Of a stretch of DNA of 46,852 bases, positions 15,626-24,472 are shown piece by piece. The position numbers and the translations under genes were made by a program. The notes under the pieces were generated by a model. That model did no database searches. It was not told where the DNA came from and saw only the letters and a list, made by a program, of their open reading frames with translations. Source of the stretch: Sphingomonadales bacterium UBA2369 (GTDB taxonomy: Bacteria; Pseudomonadota; Alphaproteobacteria; Sphingomonadales; Sphingomonadaceae); contig DDTH01000008.1 in NCBI GenBank assembly GCA_002344055.1, forward strand, positions 41,097-87,948. The letters are read 5' to 3'. Positions within the stretch are counted from its first letter, which is position 1. Each line of letters opens with the position of its first letter.

Positions 15626-16714
15626 CTAGCTCAGGCTGACCCGTCCGCCCGCATGCCGTTCCAGCCGGCCGGCCAGTTCCAGTTCGAGCAACACGGTCTG
15701 CACGATGGCGGGTGGGAGGCCGCTCTGGCGGATCAGTTCATCCACCGGCACGGCGACCGGGCCGAGCAGGTTCATCACGACATTCCGCTCGCCATCGCCG
15801 GCATCCGGCGGGACCGGATCGTTGGCATAGCCATCGCGCCGCGCGGACACCGCTCCCGGATGGATCGGCGCCAGCGCCTCCAGCACGTCGTCGGCATTCT
15901 GCACGAGCGTGGCGCCGTCGCGGATCAGCTGGTTGCAGCCCTGCGCGCGCGGATCGAGCGGGGAGCCGGGTACGGCCATCACCTCCCTGCCCTGCTCCGC
16001 CGCCAGTCGTGCGGTGATCAGCGAGCCGGATTTCGGCGCGGCCTCCACCACCACCGTCCCGGCCGCCAGCCCGGCAATGATGCGGTTGCGATAGGGGAAA
16101 TGGCGGGCGCGCGGCTCGGTCCCGTGCGGCTGCTCGGCGATCAGCAGGCCGCGTTCCGCCACCGCCGCCTGCCGCTCCGCATTTTCCGGCGGATAGACCA
16201 CGTCGATCCCGCCCGCGATCACGCCGATCGTGCCGGTGGCGAGCGCGCCATCATGCGCGGCGCTGTCGATGCCGCGGGCGAGGCCGGACACCACCACCGC
16301 GTCCCGTTCACCCAAGGCCTGCGCCAGCTGGCGGGCGAAGCGGCATGCGGCGGCCGATGCGTTGCGCGCCCCGACCATCGCGACGCACTGGCGCTTCAGA
16401 AGACTGGTATCGCCCTTCACGATCAAAGCTGGCGGCGCGGATTCCACCTCGGCGAGCAGGGCCGGATAATCACCGTCGCCGAGGAACAGATAGGTCGCGC
16501 CAAACTTCGCGACCTGCGCCATTTCCCGCTCCACCGCCGCGCGCTCAGCCAACCGTGGCGCTCGCCCGCCGCCGCGCGCGGCAAGGTCGGGAATCGCCGC
16601 CAGCGCCCGTTCCGCCGAGCCGAAGCGGGCGATCAGATGAGTGTAGGTAACAGGCCCGATATTCTCCGAACGGATCAGCCGCAGCCGATGCACCGCGTCG
16701 GCGGGCAGGCTCAT
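15626..16714 (-). CDS. dprA: DNA processing protein DprA
   Basis: Loads RecA on incoming single-stranded DNA during natural transformation. The 362-residue product has an N-terminal helical domain (MSLPADAVHRLRLIRS), a Rossmann-like DprA core with VGARNASAAACRFARQ, SGLARGIDSAAHDGAL and GGIDVVYPPEN, and a C-terminal winged-helix domain (VPVDELIRQSGLPPAIVQ). The open frame continues upstream inside plsY in another frame; the ATG overlapping the plsY stop by four bases (ATGA) is the family start. Coupling with plsY is common in sphingomonads. Presence of DprA alone does not prove competence. Confidence 0.95.
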   Translation of the reverse strand: MSLPADAVHRLRLIRSENIGPVTYTHLIARFGSAERALAAIPDLAARGGGRAPRLAERAAVEREMAQVAKFGATYLFLGDGDYPALLAEVESAPPALIVKGDTSLLKRQCVAMVGARNASAAACRFARQLAQALGERDAVVVSGLARGIDSAAHDGALATGTIGVIAGGIDVVYPPENAERQAAVAERGLLIAEQPHGTEPRARHFPYRNRIIAGLAAGTVVVEAAPKSGSLITARLAAEQGREVMAVPGSPLDPRAQGCNQLIRDGATLVQNADDVLEALAPIHPGAVSARRDGYANDPVPPDAGDGERNVVMNLLGPVAVPVDELIRQSGLPPAIVQTVLLELELAGRLERHAGGRVSLS

Positions 16715-17358
16715 GCCGGATCCGGCTCCGGATCGCTGTCGTCTTTCTTCGCACCGATCTTCGGTTCGGTGCCGGCAATCAGCCGCTGGATGTTGCCGCG
16801 ATGCTTCCAGTCGATCAGCAAAGCGATGCCGAGGAACAGCCAGGCCAGATCGAACTGATCGAGAAAATAGGCCGCGATCGGCGTGCCGTTCACCGCCGCC
16901 AGCGCCCCGGCTGATGAGTAGCGCGTCATGAAGGCGACACTCAGCCAGAACATCGCGGCCAGGATGCCGAGCGGCCACCAGATAGCGAAGGCGATGCCCA
17001 AAAAGGTCGCGACGCCCTTCCCGCCCTTGAAGCCGAGCCAGACCGGGTAGCAATGGCCGATCAGCACCGCGGCAGCCGCGACATGCTCCAGCCACCAGGG
17101 GTTTCCCGCCAGCCAGCGGACCAGCAGGACCGCCGCGACCCCCTTGCCCGCGTCGAGCAGCAAAGTCGCGGCCGCCAGCCCCTTGTTACCGGTCCTGAGC
17201 ACATTGGTCGCGCCGATATTGCCCGAGCCGATCGCGCGGACATCACCCAGCCCGGCGGCGCGAGTCAGCAGCAGGCCGAATGGAATCGAGCCGAGCAAAT
17301 AAGCGAGCACAGCCACGATCGCGGCCAGTGCGTATGGCGATTCCAGAAGCTGCCCCAT
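16711..17358 (-). CDS. plsY: Glycerol-3-phosphate acyltransferase PlsY
   Basis: Inner-membrane enzyme that transfers an acyl group from acyl-phosphate to glycerol-3-phosphate, the first step of phospholipid synthesis. The 215 residues contain five hydrophobic segments and the three PlsY motifs: GSIPFG with GSGNIGATNVLR, FKGGKGVATFLG, and the C-terminal HRGNIQRL. The tail after residue 200 is acidic. It starts at an ATG, divergent from murI with 47 bases between, and overlaps dprA by four bases. Confidence 0.96.
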   Translation of the reverse strand: MGQLLESPYALAAIVAVLAYLLGSIPFGLLLTRAAGLGDVRAIGSGNIGATNVLRTGNKGLAAATLLLDAGKGVAAVLLVRWLAGNPWWLEHVAAAAVLIGHCYPVWLGFKGGKGVATFLGIAFAIWWPLGILAAMFWLSVAFMTRYSSAGALAAVNGTPIAAYFLDQFDLAWLFLGIALLIDWKHRGNIQRLIAGTEPKIGAKKDDSDPEPDPA

Positions 17359-17405
17359 CCGCGCCTGCCTAGCCGATACGCGGATGCGGCGCTACGTCAC
17401 ACGTC

Positions 17406-18203
17406 ATGGCCGCGCCCCGCCCGATCCTGATCTTCGATTCCGGTGTCGGTGGCCTGTCCGTGGCGGGGGCGATCCGCGCGCTCCTGCCGACTGCGCCCTT
17501 GGTCTATGCCGCCGACAGCGCCGGCTTTCCTTACGGCACCAAGCCGCCGGACCTGATCGCGGCGCGCGTTCCCGCTTTGCTCGGTCGTCTCGCCGAACGC
17601 TACGATCCGGCGCTGATCGTCATCGCCTGCAACACCGCCTCGACCATAGCGCTGGACGGGGTCCGCGCCGCGCTCGACCTGCCGGTCGTCGGCACCGTCC
17701 CGGCGATCAAGCCCGCCGCCTCGCTCTCGAAGACCCGAGCCTTCGCCGTGCTCGGCACCGATGCGACCGTGGTGCAGCCCTATGTCGACAATCTCGCCGC
17801 CCAATTCGCCAGCGACTGCCTCGTCATCCGCCACGGTTCTGCCGAACTGGTGGACCTCGCCGAGGCGAAATTGCGCGGCGAGGCGATCGCACCGGAGCGC
17901 TACGCCACGATCATGGCCGCGATGCTGGCGCGGCCCGGCGGCGAACGCGTCGATACCGTCGTGCTGGCCTGCACCCACTTCCCGCTCGTCCAGGAAGAAC
18001 TCGCCGCGGCGGCGCCGCGCGAGCTGATGTTCGTGGATGGCAAGGAGGGCATTGCCCGCCGCGTCGCTTACCTCGCGAGCGACGTAAGCTGGCCCGATCG
18101 ACCCAGCGACGGCATCGCCATCTTCACCGGCGGCGGGGCCGATTCCGACGCCCTCCGCCCCGCTCTCGCCAGCTACGGACTCACCCGGATCGAGACGCTC
18201 TGA
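17406..18203 (+). CDS. murI: Glutamate racemase
   Basis: Interconverts L- and D-glutamate for peptidoglycan synthesis, without cofactor. The 265-residue protein begins with IFDSGVGGLSVAGAIR and shows both catalytic cysteines: VIACNTASTIAL (about residue 76) and VLACTHFPLVQEEL (about 183). Aspartate and glutamate partner residues appear in place. The ATG start is divergent from plsY. A hairpin and a Fur-like palindrome follow immediately after the stop, before hemA. Confidence 0.96.
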   Translation: MAAPRPILIFDSGVGGLSVAGAIRALLPTAPLVYAADSAGFPYGTKPPDLIAARVPALLGRLAERYDPALIVIACNTASTIALDGVRAALDLPVVGTVPAIKPAASLSKTRAFAVLGTDATVVQPYVDNLAAQFASDCLVIRHGSAELVDLAEAKLRGEAIAPERYATIMAAMLARPGGERVDTVVLACTHFPLVQEELAAAAPRELMFVDGKEGIARRVAYLASDVSWPDRPSDGIAIFTGGGADSDALRPALASYGLTRIETL

Positions 18204-18208
18204 TCAAT

Positions 18209-18223
18209 TGAGAATCGTTCTCA
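18209..18223. promoter_or_regulatory. Fur-like (or Irr-like) palindrome upstream of hemA
   Basis: TGAGAATCGTTCTCA fits the 7-1-7 Fur core (TGATAAT-N-ATTATCA family, as in TGAGAAT-C-ATTCTCA) with a single asymmetric base. It also fits the Irr motif TTTAGAA-N3-TTCTAAA at 11 of 14 positions when one flanking base is included on each side. It lies 58 bases before the hemA start and six bases after murI, so iron control of haem synthesis is the natural reading. Confidence 0.6.
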
Positions 18224-18240
18224 CTCGCCTTCTTGGCGAG
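18224..18240. other. Perfect 6-bp hairpin next to the Fur-like site
   Basis: CTCGCC-TTCTT-GGCGAG abuts the Fur-like palindrome. There is no T-run downstream, so it is a weak candidate for murI termination or a structure in the hemA leader. Confidence 0.4.
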
Positions 18241-18281
18241 ACATCCGCTAAAGGGCGTGGGGGTAAAGGGACTTCACCGCT

Positions 18282-19496
18282 TTGGACTATCAGCGCATTT
18301 TCGCGGACGCGATCGACCGGCTGCATGCCGAGGGCCGCTACCGCGTCTTCATCGACATCCTGCGCAACAAGGGCGCTTTCCCGAACGCCCGCTGCTTCGC
18401 CGGGCATAACGGGCCGAAGCCGATCACCGTCTGGTGTTCGAACGATTATCTGGCGATGGGCCAGCATCCCAAGGTGATCGCGGCGATGGAGGAGGCCCTC
18501 CACGATGTCGGCGCCGGCTCCGGCGGTACCCGCAACATCAGCGGCAACAGCCATTATCATATCGAGCTGGAGGCCGAGCTCGCCGACCTGCACGGCAAGG
18601 ATGCGGCCCTGCTCTTCACCTCCGGCTATGTCTCGAACGAGGCGACGCTTTCGACGCTCGCCAAATTGCTCCCCGGCTGCATCGTATTTTCCGACGCGCT
18701 GAACCACGCATCGATGATCGCGGGGATCAAGAATTCGGGCTGCGAGAAGAAGGTTTTCCGGCATAACGACCTCGAACATCTCGAGGAATTGCTGGCCGAG
18801 GCGCCGGCGGATTCGCCCAAGCTGATCGCCTTCGAAAGCGTCTATTCGATGGACGGCGACGTCGCCCCGATCGCGGAAATCTGCGACCTGGCCGAAAAAT
18901 ATGGCGCGCTGACCTATCTGGACGAAGTCCATGCCGTCGGCATGTACGGCCCCCGCGGCGGCGGCATTTCGGAGCGTGACGACGTCGCCCGCCGGGTCGA
19001 CATCATCGAAGGCACGCTCGGCAAGGCGTTCGGCGTGATGGGCGGCTATATCGCCACCGATCGCAACATCATCGACGTGATCCGCAGCTATGCGCCGGGC
19101 TTCATCTTCACCACCAGCCTGTCGCCCGTGCTCGTCGCCGGCGCGCTCGCCAGCGTGAAGCATCTGAAGGCGTCAAGCGTCGAGCGGGAGGGCCAGCAGG
19201 CCTCCGCCGCGAAGCTGAAGGCGATCATGGCGGAGGCCGGCCTGCCCGTAATGCCGTCCGAAACGCACATCGTGCCGCTGATGGTCGGCGATCCGGTGCT
19301 GGCGAAGCGGATCAGCGATATCCTGCTCGCCGAATATGGTGTCTATGTGCAGCCGATCAATTATCCCACCGTCCCGCGCGGCACGGAGCGGCTCCGCTTC
19401 ACCCCCGGTCCCGCCCATGACGAGGCGATGATGCGCGAGCTGGCCGACGCCCTCGTCGAGATCTGGGACCGGCTGGAAGTTCGGCAGGCCGCTTGA
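18282..19496 (+). CDS. hemA: 5-aminolevulinate synthase
   Basis: PLP enzyme that condenses glycine and succinyl-CoA to 5-aminolevulinate, the first step of haem synthesis by the C4 (Shemin) route used by alphaproteobacteria. The 404-residue protein matches ALAS over its full length: MDYQRIFADAIDRLHAEGRYR, GGTRNISGNSHYH, DALNHASMIAGI, YLDEVHAVGMYG, and the cofactor lysine in EGTLGKAFGVMGGY (Lys248 by this start). The start is TTG with GGTAAAGGG upstream. A Fur-like palindrome precedes it. The stop overlaps the next gene's possible TTG start (TTGA). Confidence 0.97.
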   Translation: MDYQRIFADAIDRLHAEGRYRVFIDILRNKGAFPNARCFAGHNGPKPITVWCSNDYLAMGQHPKVIAAMEEALHDVGAGSGGTRNISGNSHYHIELEAELADLHGKDAALLFTSGYVSNEATLSTLAKLLPGCIVFSDALNHASMIAGIKNSGCEKKVFRHNDLEHLEELLAEAPADSPKLIAFESVYSMDGDVAPIAEICDLAEKYGALTYLDEVHAVGMYGPRGGGISERDDVARRVDIIEGTLGKAFGVMGGYIATDRNIIDVIRSYAPGFIFTTSLSPVLVAGALASVKHLKASSVEREGQQASAAKLKAIMAEAGLPVMPSETHIVPLMVGDPVLAKRISDILLAEYGVYVQPINYPTVPRGTERLRFTPGPAHDEAMMRELADALVEIWDRLEVRQAA

Positions 19497-21043
19497 GCCG
19501 CTTGCCGGCTGTTCCCGCAGCGATGGATGATGAGCCGGCCGAGTCCCGGCTAACGACAATTCCTGCGTGGCTGCGGCCAATCCTCACCGGCGTCTGGCTG
19601 CTCTGGTTCCTGCTCGCTCTTCTCGCCCAGGGGTTTGGGATCTGGCTCGCCGCGAGCGAACTCGCGCCGCTCGATCTGCTGATGCTCAACGGCACCGGGC
19701 TAATCTCCGCGACGATCCTGTTCGTTGCCGCAGCGTTGCTGGTTCGGCGCAATCCGGGCGATCCGGTCGCTTTTCTGCTGTCCTGCAGTTTCCTCTCCGC
19801 GGCCTCTTATGTCGGCACGACGCCCTATACCTATGGCTGGCTTGGCGCGGACTTTCTCGGAACCTTGCTGCCGGCGCTCTGGCTGGGATTTCTGGTCGCC
19901 GCTTTGCCGGTCTTTCCCGATGGGCGGTTCGTGCCGCGCTGGAGCCGCTGGCTGACCCTGCTCGCCTTTCCGTTCACCCTCGCCATCTCCGCCGACGTCT
20001 TCTTCGAGAATGAGGCGGTGGTGCTGTCCACCACCCTGCTCGGCTTCGCGATCGGCATCGCGGCGGTTGCTGCGTCCGTGATCCGCTTCCTGCGCACACC
20101 GCTGGGCCTAGAGCGGCAACAGCTGAAATGGGCATCGCTCGGTTTCGCCATCGGCATGCTGCTGCTGATCTGTTCCGTGCTGGTCGCCTATGCTGCCGAG
20201 GCGGAGTATTTCCCGGAAGAGTGGCTGGACTGGCTCGGCATCGTTTATTTCGCCCTGCACGATTTCGGCTTCGCCTTCGCCGCGCTCGGCTTTCTGATCG
20301 CGCAGTTGCGCCTGCGCCTGTGGGACGCGGACCGCATCATCGGCCGTTCCGCCGCATACTTCCTCCTCACCCTGATCCTTGCCTGCGTCTGGGCGGTCAG
20401 CTCGGCGCTGGTGAACGATTTCGTGTCGTCGCAGGTCGGCGGCTCGAACAAGGGGATGGTCGCCGCGATCAGCACCATCATCGCCGCCCTGGTCTTCGGC
20501 CCGGCGCGCGAGAAGGTCGGCAAATGGGTCGAGAAGCGCCTGCAGCGCGGCGTCGTGCAGTTGCGCGGCCTGCCGGGCAAGCTGGCCATCTGGCAACATC
20601 TGGAAGATCCCGAGGCCTTCGGCACCCGCGTTGCCAGTGCGATCGGCGACAGTCTCCATGCCGGCCGCTGCGCGGTGCTTTTGTTCGAGCAGGATGAATT
20701 CCGTCCCCTCGCCTGCGTAGGTATCGCGCCTGACGAAGTGCGGACCTGGATCGAGCAGGCGGGTTCGTTCGGCGATCTGGACTATGAAGAGCCGGCCGAC
20801 GATACCTTCCCCTTGCGCCTGATCCTGACCGACGAGGATGTGCTGATCGGCGCGTTGCTGGTGGGCCGCCGCAGCGACGGCAGCTTCTTCGCGAAGGAGG
20901 AGCGCAAGACCCTGCACGACCTCGAGCCTGCGCTCGCCGCCGCGCTCAATCGCGTCCACACGAAGGTCACGACCAACCGCGCTTTGGCCGGCATCGACGA
21001 GCGGCTGGAGCGCGTCGAGGAAAAGGTCGGCGCGGCAAGCTGA
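19493..21043 (+). CDS. Multi-pass membrane protein with C-terminal GAF-like domain, copy 1
   Basis: Sensor-like protein of 516 residues without a catalytic domain I can identify. The N-terminal two thirds (about 27-335) hold roughly eight hydrophobic segments and two phrases that in my recollection mark the membrane part of some NarX-type histidine kinases: FPDGRFVPRW and LRLWDADRIIGRSAAYFLL. A GAF-like domain follows (about 365-490), then a short possible coiled coil (LAGIDERLERVEEKV). No phosphoacceptor histidine, ATPase boxes, GGDEF or output domain is visible. The TTG start overlaps hemA by four bases; an ATG ten codons later is an alternative. It is a paralogue of the next gene. Confidence 0.75.
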   Translation: MSRLPAVPAAMDDEPAESRLTTIPAWLRPILTGVWLLWFLLALLAQGFGIWLAASELAPLDLLMLNGTGLISATILFVAAALLVRRNPGDPVAFLLSCSFLSAASYVGTTPYTYGWLGADFLGTLLPALWLGFLVAALPVFPDGRFVPRWSRWLTLLAFPFTLAISADVFFENEAVVLSTTLLGFAIGIAAVAASVIRFLRTPLGLERQQLKWASLGFAIGMLLLICSVLVAYAAEAEYFPEEWLDWLGIVYFALHDFGFAFAALGFLIAQLRLRLWDADRIIGRSAAYFLLTLILACVWAVSSALVNDFVSSQVGGSNKGMVAAISTIIAALVFGPAREKVGKWVEKRLQRGVVQLRGLPGKLAIWQHLEDPEAFGTRVASAIGDSLHAGRCAVLLFEQDEFRPLACVGIAPDEVRTWIEQAGSFGDLDYEEPADDTFPLRLILTDEDVLIGALLVGRRSDGSFFAKEERKTLHDLEPALAAALNRVHTKVTTNRALAGIDERLERVEEKVGAAS

Positions 21044-21086
21044 AGGCATCTTGGCCAACCGCCTCCGCCTCCATTAGACCGGTGCC

Positions 21087-22670
21087 GTGACGGAGCCGAT
21101 CTCAGAGACGGTGACGGCCGCGCCGGGGCCGGGGGAGGAAGCGGAGGAGCGCCTCCGCCCCGTCTCGCCGCGCACGCAATCCTGGCTCGCCGGTTTCTGG
21201 TTCCTGTTCTTCGGCTTCGTCCTGGCCTCACAGGTGCTGGGCTTCATGCTCGGCCTGGATCTCGCCTCGTTCGGCGCCCTGCTGTCGATCACGGGCCTCG
21301 GCCTCGTCACCTCCTTCCTGCTGCTCGGCGTCGCCATTTTCCTGTTCCGCCGCCATCCGGGCGAGCCGGTCGGGCTGATGCTGTCGGCGAGCTTCATCGG
21401 CGCTGCCGGTTTTCTCGGCCCCGCGGGCATCTTCTTCGCATGGATCGACAGCGAAGAACTCACCTCGCTGATGGCCGTGACATGGATCGCCTTCCTGGTC
21501 GCCGTACTGCCGGCTTTCCCGGACGGCCGCTTCGTCCCCGCCTGGGGGCGCTGGCTCACCCGCCTGGCTTTCCCTTTCGCCTTGTTCCTTTCGATCGAGG
21601 CCTATGCGCAGAGCGACGTGGTCGAGACGATGGCCGATCTGCTGGGCCTCACCGGTGGCGCGCTGGCGGTCGCGACTTTGGTCATTCGCTACAAAAGGAC
21701 GGAGCCGGGCCTGCTCGCGCAGCAGCTGAAATGGGCAGCGCTCGCCTGCGGCGGCGGCATCCTCCTGCTCTCGCTGGCGATGACGATCTCCTATCTCCTC
21801 TATTTCGGCCTCATCGCTCCGGCCTGGGCCGACGAAGTCTCCTTCCTGTTCATCATCCTGCGCGACCTCAGCTTCATCACCCTGGGCGCCGGCATGCTCG
21901 CGTCGCTGCTGGGGCTGCGGCTGTGGGACGCGGATCGCGCCATCGCCCGCTCGGCCGCATACTTCCTGATGACCCTGATCATCGGCGTCATCTGGGCAGC
22001 GAGCGCGGCGGTGATCAACGATTTCGTTACCCGCCAGCTGGGCGCGACCGGCAAGGGCACGGTCGCGGCGATCAGCACCGGCATCGCCCTGATCTTCGTC
22101 GGCCCGGCGCGCGAACGGGTAACGAAGATGGTCGAGAAGCGCCTGCAAAGCGGGGTGATGCGCCTGAAGCGGCTGCCGGACCGGCTGGCCCTTTGGCAGC
22201 ATCTGGAGACGCCGGAAGCCTTCGCCGAACGGGTCGTCCAGTCCGTCTCCGAATGCCTGCACGCGGCGAGTTGCGCCTTGCTGTCGTTCGAGGAGGATCG
22301 CTACCGCACCCTCGCCGCGACCGGGATCGCGCCGGAGGCGATCGACGCCTGGGTCGCGCGCAACCAGCCGCTGGCGGACGTCGAAAAGCGCGATCGCGAC
22401 GATCACGTCTTCACGTTGCGCGTGGTGCTGAAGGATGAGGACCTGCTGATCGGCGTGCTGCTGCTGGGCAAACGCACGGACGGCAGCACCTATGCTGGCG
22501 GCGAGCGGCGTGCGCTCTTTGGCATCGAAGCCCCGCTTGCCGCATCGCTGCAACGCGTCCGCCAGCGCACCGCCCTGAACCGCGCCACCGACGACGCCAT
22601 CACCGCGATTTCGGACCGGCTCGCGCAGCTCGAGCAGGCAAAAGGAATTCCCGGCCAGGCCACCGCCTGA
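21087..22670 (+). CDS. Multi-pass membrane protein with C-terminal GAF-like domain, copy 2
   Basis: A 527-residue paralogue of the preceding gene, aligning along its full length and best in the region LRLWDADRAIARSAAYFL to the end of the GAF-like domain. It has the same layout: charged N-terminal tail, several membrane segments with FPDGRFVPAWGRWL, then GPARERVTKMVEKRLQSGV leading to a GAF-like domain, and a C-terminal helix (AISDRLAQLEQAK). Again no kinase or output domain is visible. The start is GTG, 43 bases after copy 1. Tandem duplication followed by divergence is the simplest origin; they may form a heterodimer. Function unknown. Confidence 0.75.
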   Translation: MTEPISETVTAAPGPGEEAEERLRPVSPRTQSWLAGFWFLFFGFVLASQVLGFMLGLDLASFGALLSITGLGLVTSFLLLGVAIFLFRRHPGEPVGLMLSASFIGAAGFLGPAGIFFAWIDSEELTSLMAVTWIAFLVAVLPAFPDGRFVPAWGRWLTRLAFPFALFLSIEAYAQSDVVETMADLLGLTGGALAVATLVIRYKRTEPGLLAQQLKWAALACGGGILLLSLAMTISYLLYFGLIAPAWADEVSFLFIILRDLSFITLGAGMLASLLGLRLWDADRAIARSAAYFLMTLIIGVIWAASAAVINDFVTRQLGATGKGTVAAISTGIALIFVGPARERVTKMVEKRLQSGVMRLKRLPDRLALWQHLETPEAFAERVVQSVSECLHAASCALLSFEEDRYRTLAATGIAPEAIDAWVARNQPLADVEKRDRDDHVFTLRVVLKDEDLLIGVLLLGKRTDGSTYAGGERRALFGIEAPLAASLQRVRQRTALNRATDDAITAISDRLAQLEQAKGIPGQATA

Positions 22671-22742
22671 CCGCAATCGGCTGTGGTCTTTCCCTATCGC
22701 CTCCACTAGGGGCTGTGGCCTGTCACCATTGGGAGCTTTCGA

Positions 22743-23192
22743 GTGAGCGAGCGCATCGCCATCGCTTCGGATCATGCCGCCGTCGAGCTGAAATCATTGC
22801 TCGTCGAGCATCTGCGCGCCGGGGGATATGACGTGCTCGATCTTGGCCCCGAGACTGCCGATTCCGTCGATTATCCCCTGTTCGGCTACAAACTGGCCGA
22901 AGCCATCGCCTCCGGCGCGGCGGACAAGGGCGTGGCCCTTTGCGGCTCCGGCATCGGCATTTCGATCGCGGTCAACCGCAACCCAGCCTGCCGCTGCGCC
23001 CGCGTGGACGAGCCGCTGTCCGCCACGCTCGCCCGGCAGCACAATGACGCGAACGTCATCGCCATGGGGGCGCGGCTGACCGGCCCGGAAATGGCCAAGG
23101 CGTGCCTCGACGCCTTCCTGACCACCGATTTCCTCGGCGACCGCCACCAGCGCCGCGTCGACCAGCTTTCCAACCCCAAGGATCCCGCATGA
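22743..23192 (+). CDS. rpiB: Ribose-5-phosphate isomerase B
   Basis: Interconverts ribose-5-phosphate and ribulose-5-phosphate in the pentose phosphate pathway. The 149 residues fit the RpiB/LacAB family: IASDHAAVELKSLL at the start, the catalytic-cysteine segment VALCGSGIGISIAVNR, and RQHNDANVIAMGARL. The start is GTG with GGGAG seven bases upstream. It overlaps glyA by four bases (ATGA), so the two are co-translated. The pairing rpiB-glyA-nrdR is conserved in many alphaproteobacteria. Confidence 0.95.
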   Translation: MSERIAIASDHAAVELKSLLVEHLRAGGYDVLDLGPETADSVDYPLFGYKLAEAIASGAADKGVALCGSGIGISIAVNRNPACRCARVDEPLSATLARQHNDANVIAMGARLTGPEMAKACLDAFLTTDFLGDRHQRRVDQLSNPKDPA

Positions 23193-24472
23193 CCGCCAAC
23201 GGCTTCTTCACCAGCACCCTTGCAGATGCCGACCCGGCGGTTTTCGCCGGCGTCCAGCACGAGATTGCGCGCGAGAAGAACCAGATCGAGCTGATCGCGT
23301 CGGAGAATATCGTCTCCAAGGCGGTGCTGGAGGCGCAAGGGTCGGTCTTCACCAACAAATATGCCGAGGGCTATCCGGGCCGGCGTTACTATCAGGGCTG
23401 CCATCCGTCGGATGAGGTGGAGCAGCTGGCGATCGACCGCGCCAAGGAACTGTTCGGCTGCGGCTTCGCGAACGTGCAGCCGCATTCGGGCGCGCAGGCC
23501 AATGGCGCGGTGATGCTGGCGCTGACCAAGCCCGGCGACACGATCATGGGCCTCAGCCTCGACGCCGGCGGCCATCTCACCCACGGCGCCAGGCCGGCGA
23601 TGAGCGGCAAATGGTTCAACGCCGTGCAATATGGCGTGCGCCGCGACGACCATCTGATCGACTTCGATCAGGTCGAGGCGCTGGCGAGGGAGCACAAGCC
23701 CACCCTGCTGATCGCCGGCGGCTCCGCCTATCCGCGCCACATCGATTTCGCCCGCTTCCGCGCCATCGCGGATGAGGTCGGCGCGATCTTCATGGTCGAC
23801 ATGGCGCATTTCGCCGGCCTGGTCGCGGGCGGCGTCCATCCGAGCCCGTTCGGCCACGCCCATGTCGTCACCACCACCACCCACAAGACTTTGCGCGGCC
23901 CGCGCGGCGGCGCGGTCTTCACCGATGACGAGGCGATCGCCAAGAAGATCAATTCCGCCGTCTTCCCCGGCCTGCAGGGCGGCCCCCTGATGCATGTCAT
24001 CGCCGCCAAGGCGGTCGCCTTCGGCGAGGCACTGCGGCCGGACTTCAAGGCCTATGCGAAGGCGACAGTCGAGAATGCCCAGGCGCTTGCCGCCCAGCTC
24101 AAGGCGCGTGGCGCGGAGATCGTCTCGGGCGGGACCGATACGCATCTGGCCCTGGTCGATCTCACCCCGTTGGGCGTCACGGGCAAGGATGCCGACGAAG
24201 CGCTGGAGCGCGCCTCGATCACCTGCAACAAAAACGGCATTCCGTTCGATCCCCTGCCCCCGGTCAAGACCAGCGGCATCCGCGTGGGTTCGCCCGCCGG
24301 CACCACGCGAGGCTTCGGCACCGCCGAATTCCACGAGATCGCCGACATGATCGCCGACGTGCTCGACGGCCTGCGCAAGAATGGCGAGCAGGGCGACGGC
24401 CAGGTCGAAGCCGCGGTCAAGGCGCGCGTCGAAGCCCTGTGCGCCCGCTTCCCCATCTACCCGGAGCTTTGA
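23189..24472 (+). CDS. glyA: Serine hydroxymethyltransferase
   Basis: PLP enzyme that converts serine and tetrahydrofolate to glycine and 5,10-methylene-tetrahydrofolate. The 427-residue product shows NQIELIASENIVSKAVLEA, YPGRRYYQGC, and the PLP lysine in VVTTTTHKTLRGPRGG (Lys233 here). The open frame extends 29 residues upstream within rpiB; the overlapping ATG (MTANGFFTSTLADADP) is chosen. It also links to haem synthesis by supplying glycine to the hemA product. nrdR starts immediately at its stop. Confidence 0.97.
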   Translation: MTANGFFTSTLADADPAVFAGVQHEIAREKNQIELIASENIVSKAVLEAQGSVFTNKYAEGYPGRRYYQGCHPSDEVEQLAIDRAKELFGCGFANVQPHSGAQANGAVMLALTKPGDTIMGLSLDAGGHLTHGARPAMSGKWFNAVQYGVRRDDHLIDFDQVEALAREHKPTLLIAGGSAYPRHIDFARFRAIADEVGAIFMVDMAHFAGLVAGGVHPSPFGHAHVVTTTTHKTLRGPRGGAVFTDDEAIAKKINSAVFPGLQGGPLMHVIAAKAVAFGEALRPDFKAYAKATVENAQALAAQLKARGAEIVSGGTDTHLALVDLTPLGVTGKDADEALERASITCNKNGIPFDPLPPVKTSGIRVGSPAGTTRGFGTAEFHEIADMIADVLDGLRKNGEQGDGQVEAAVKARVEALCARFPIYPEL

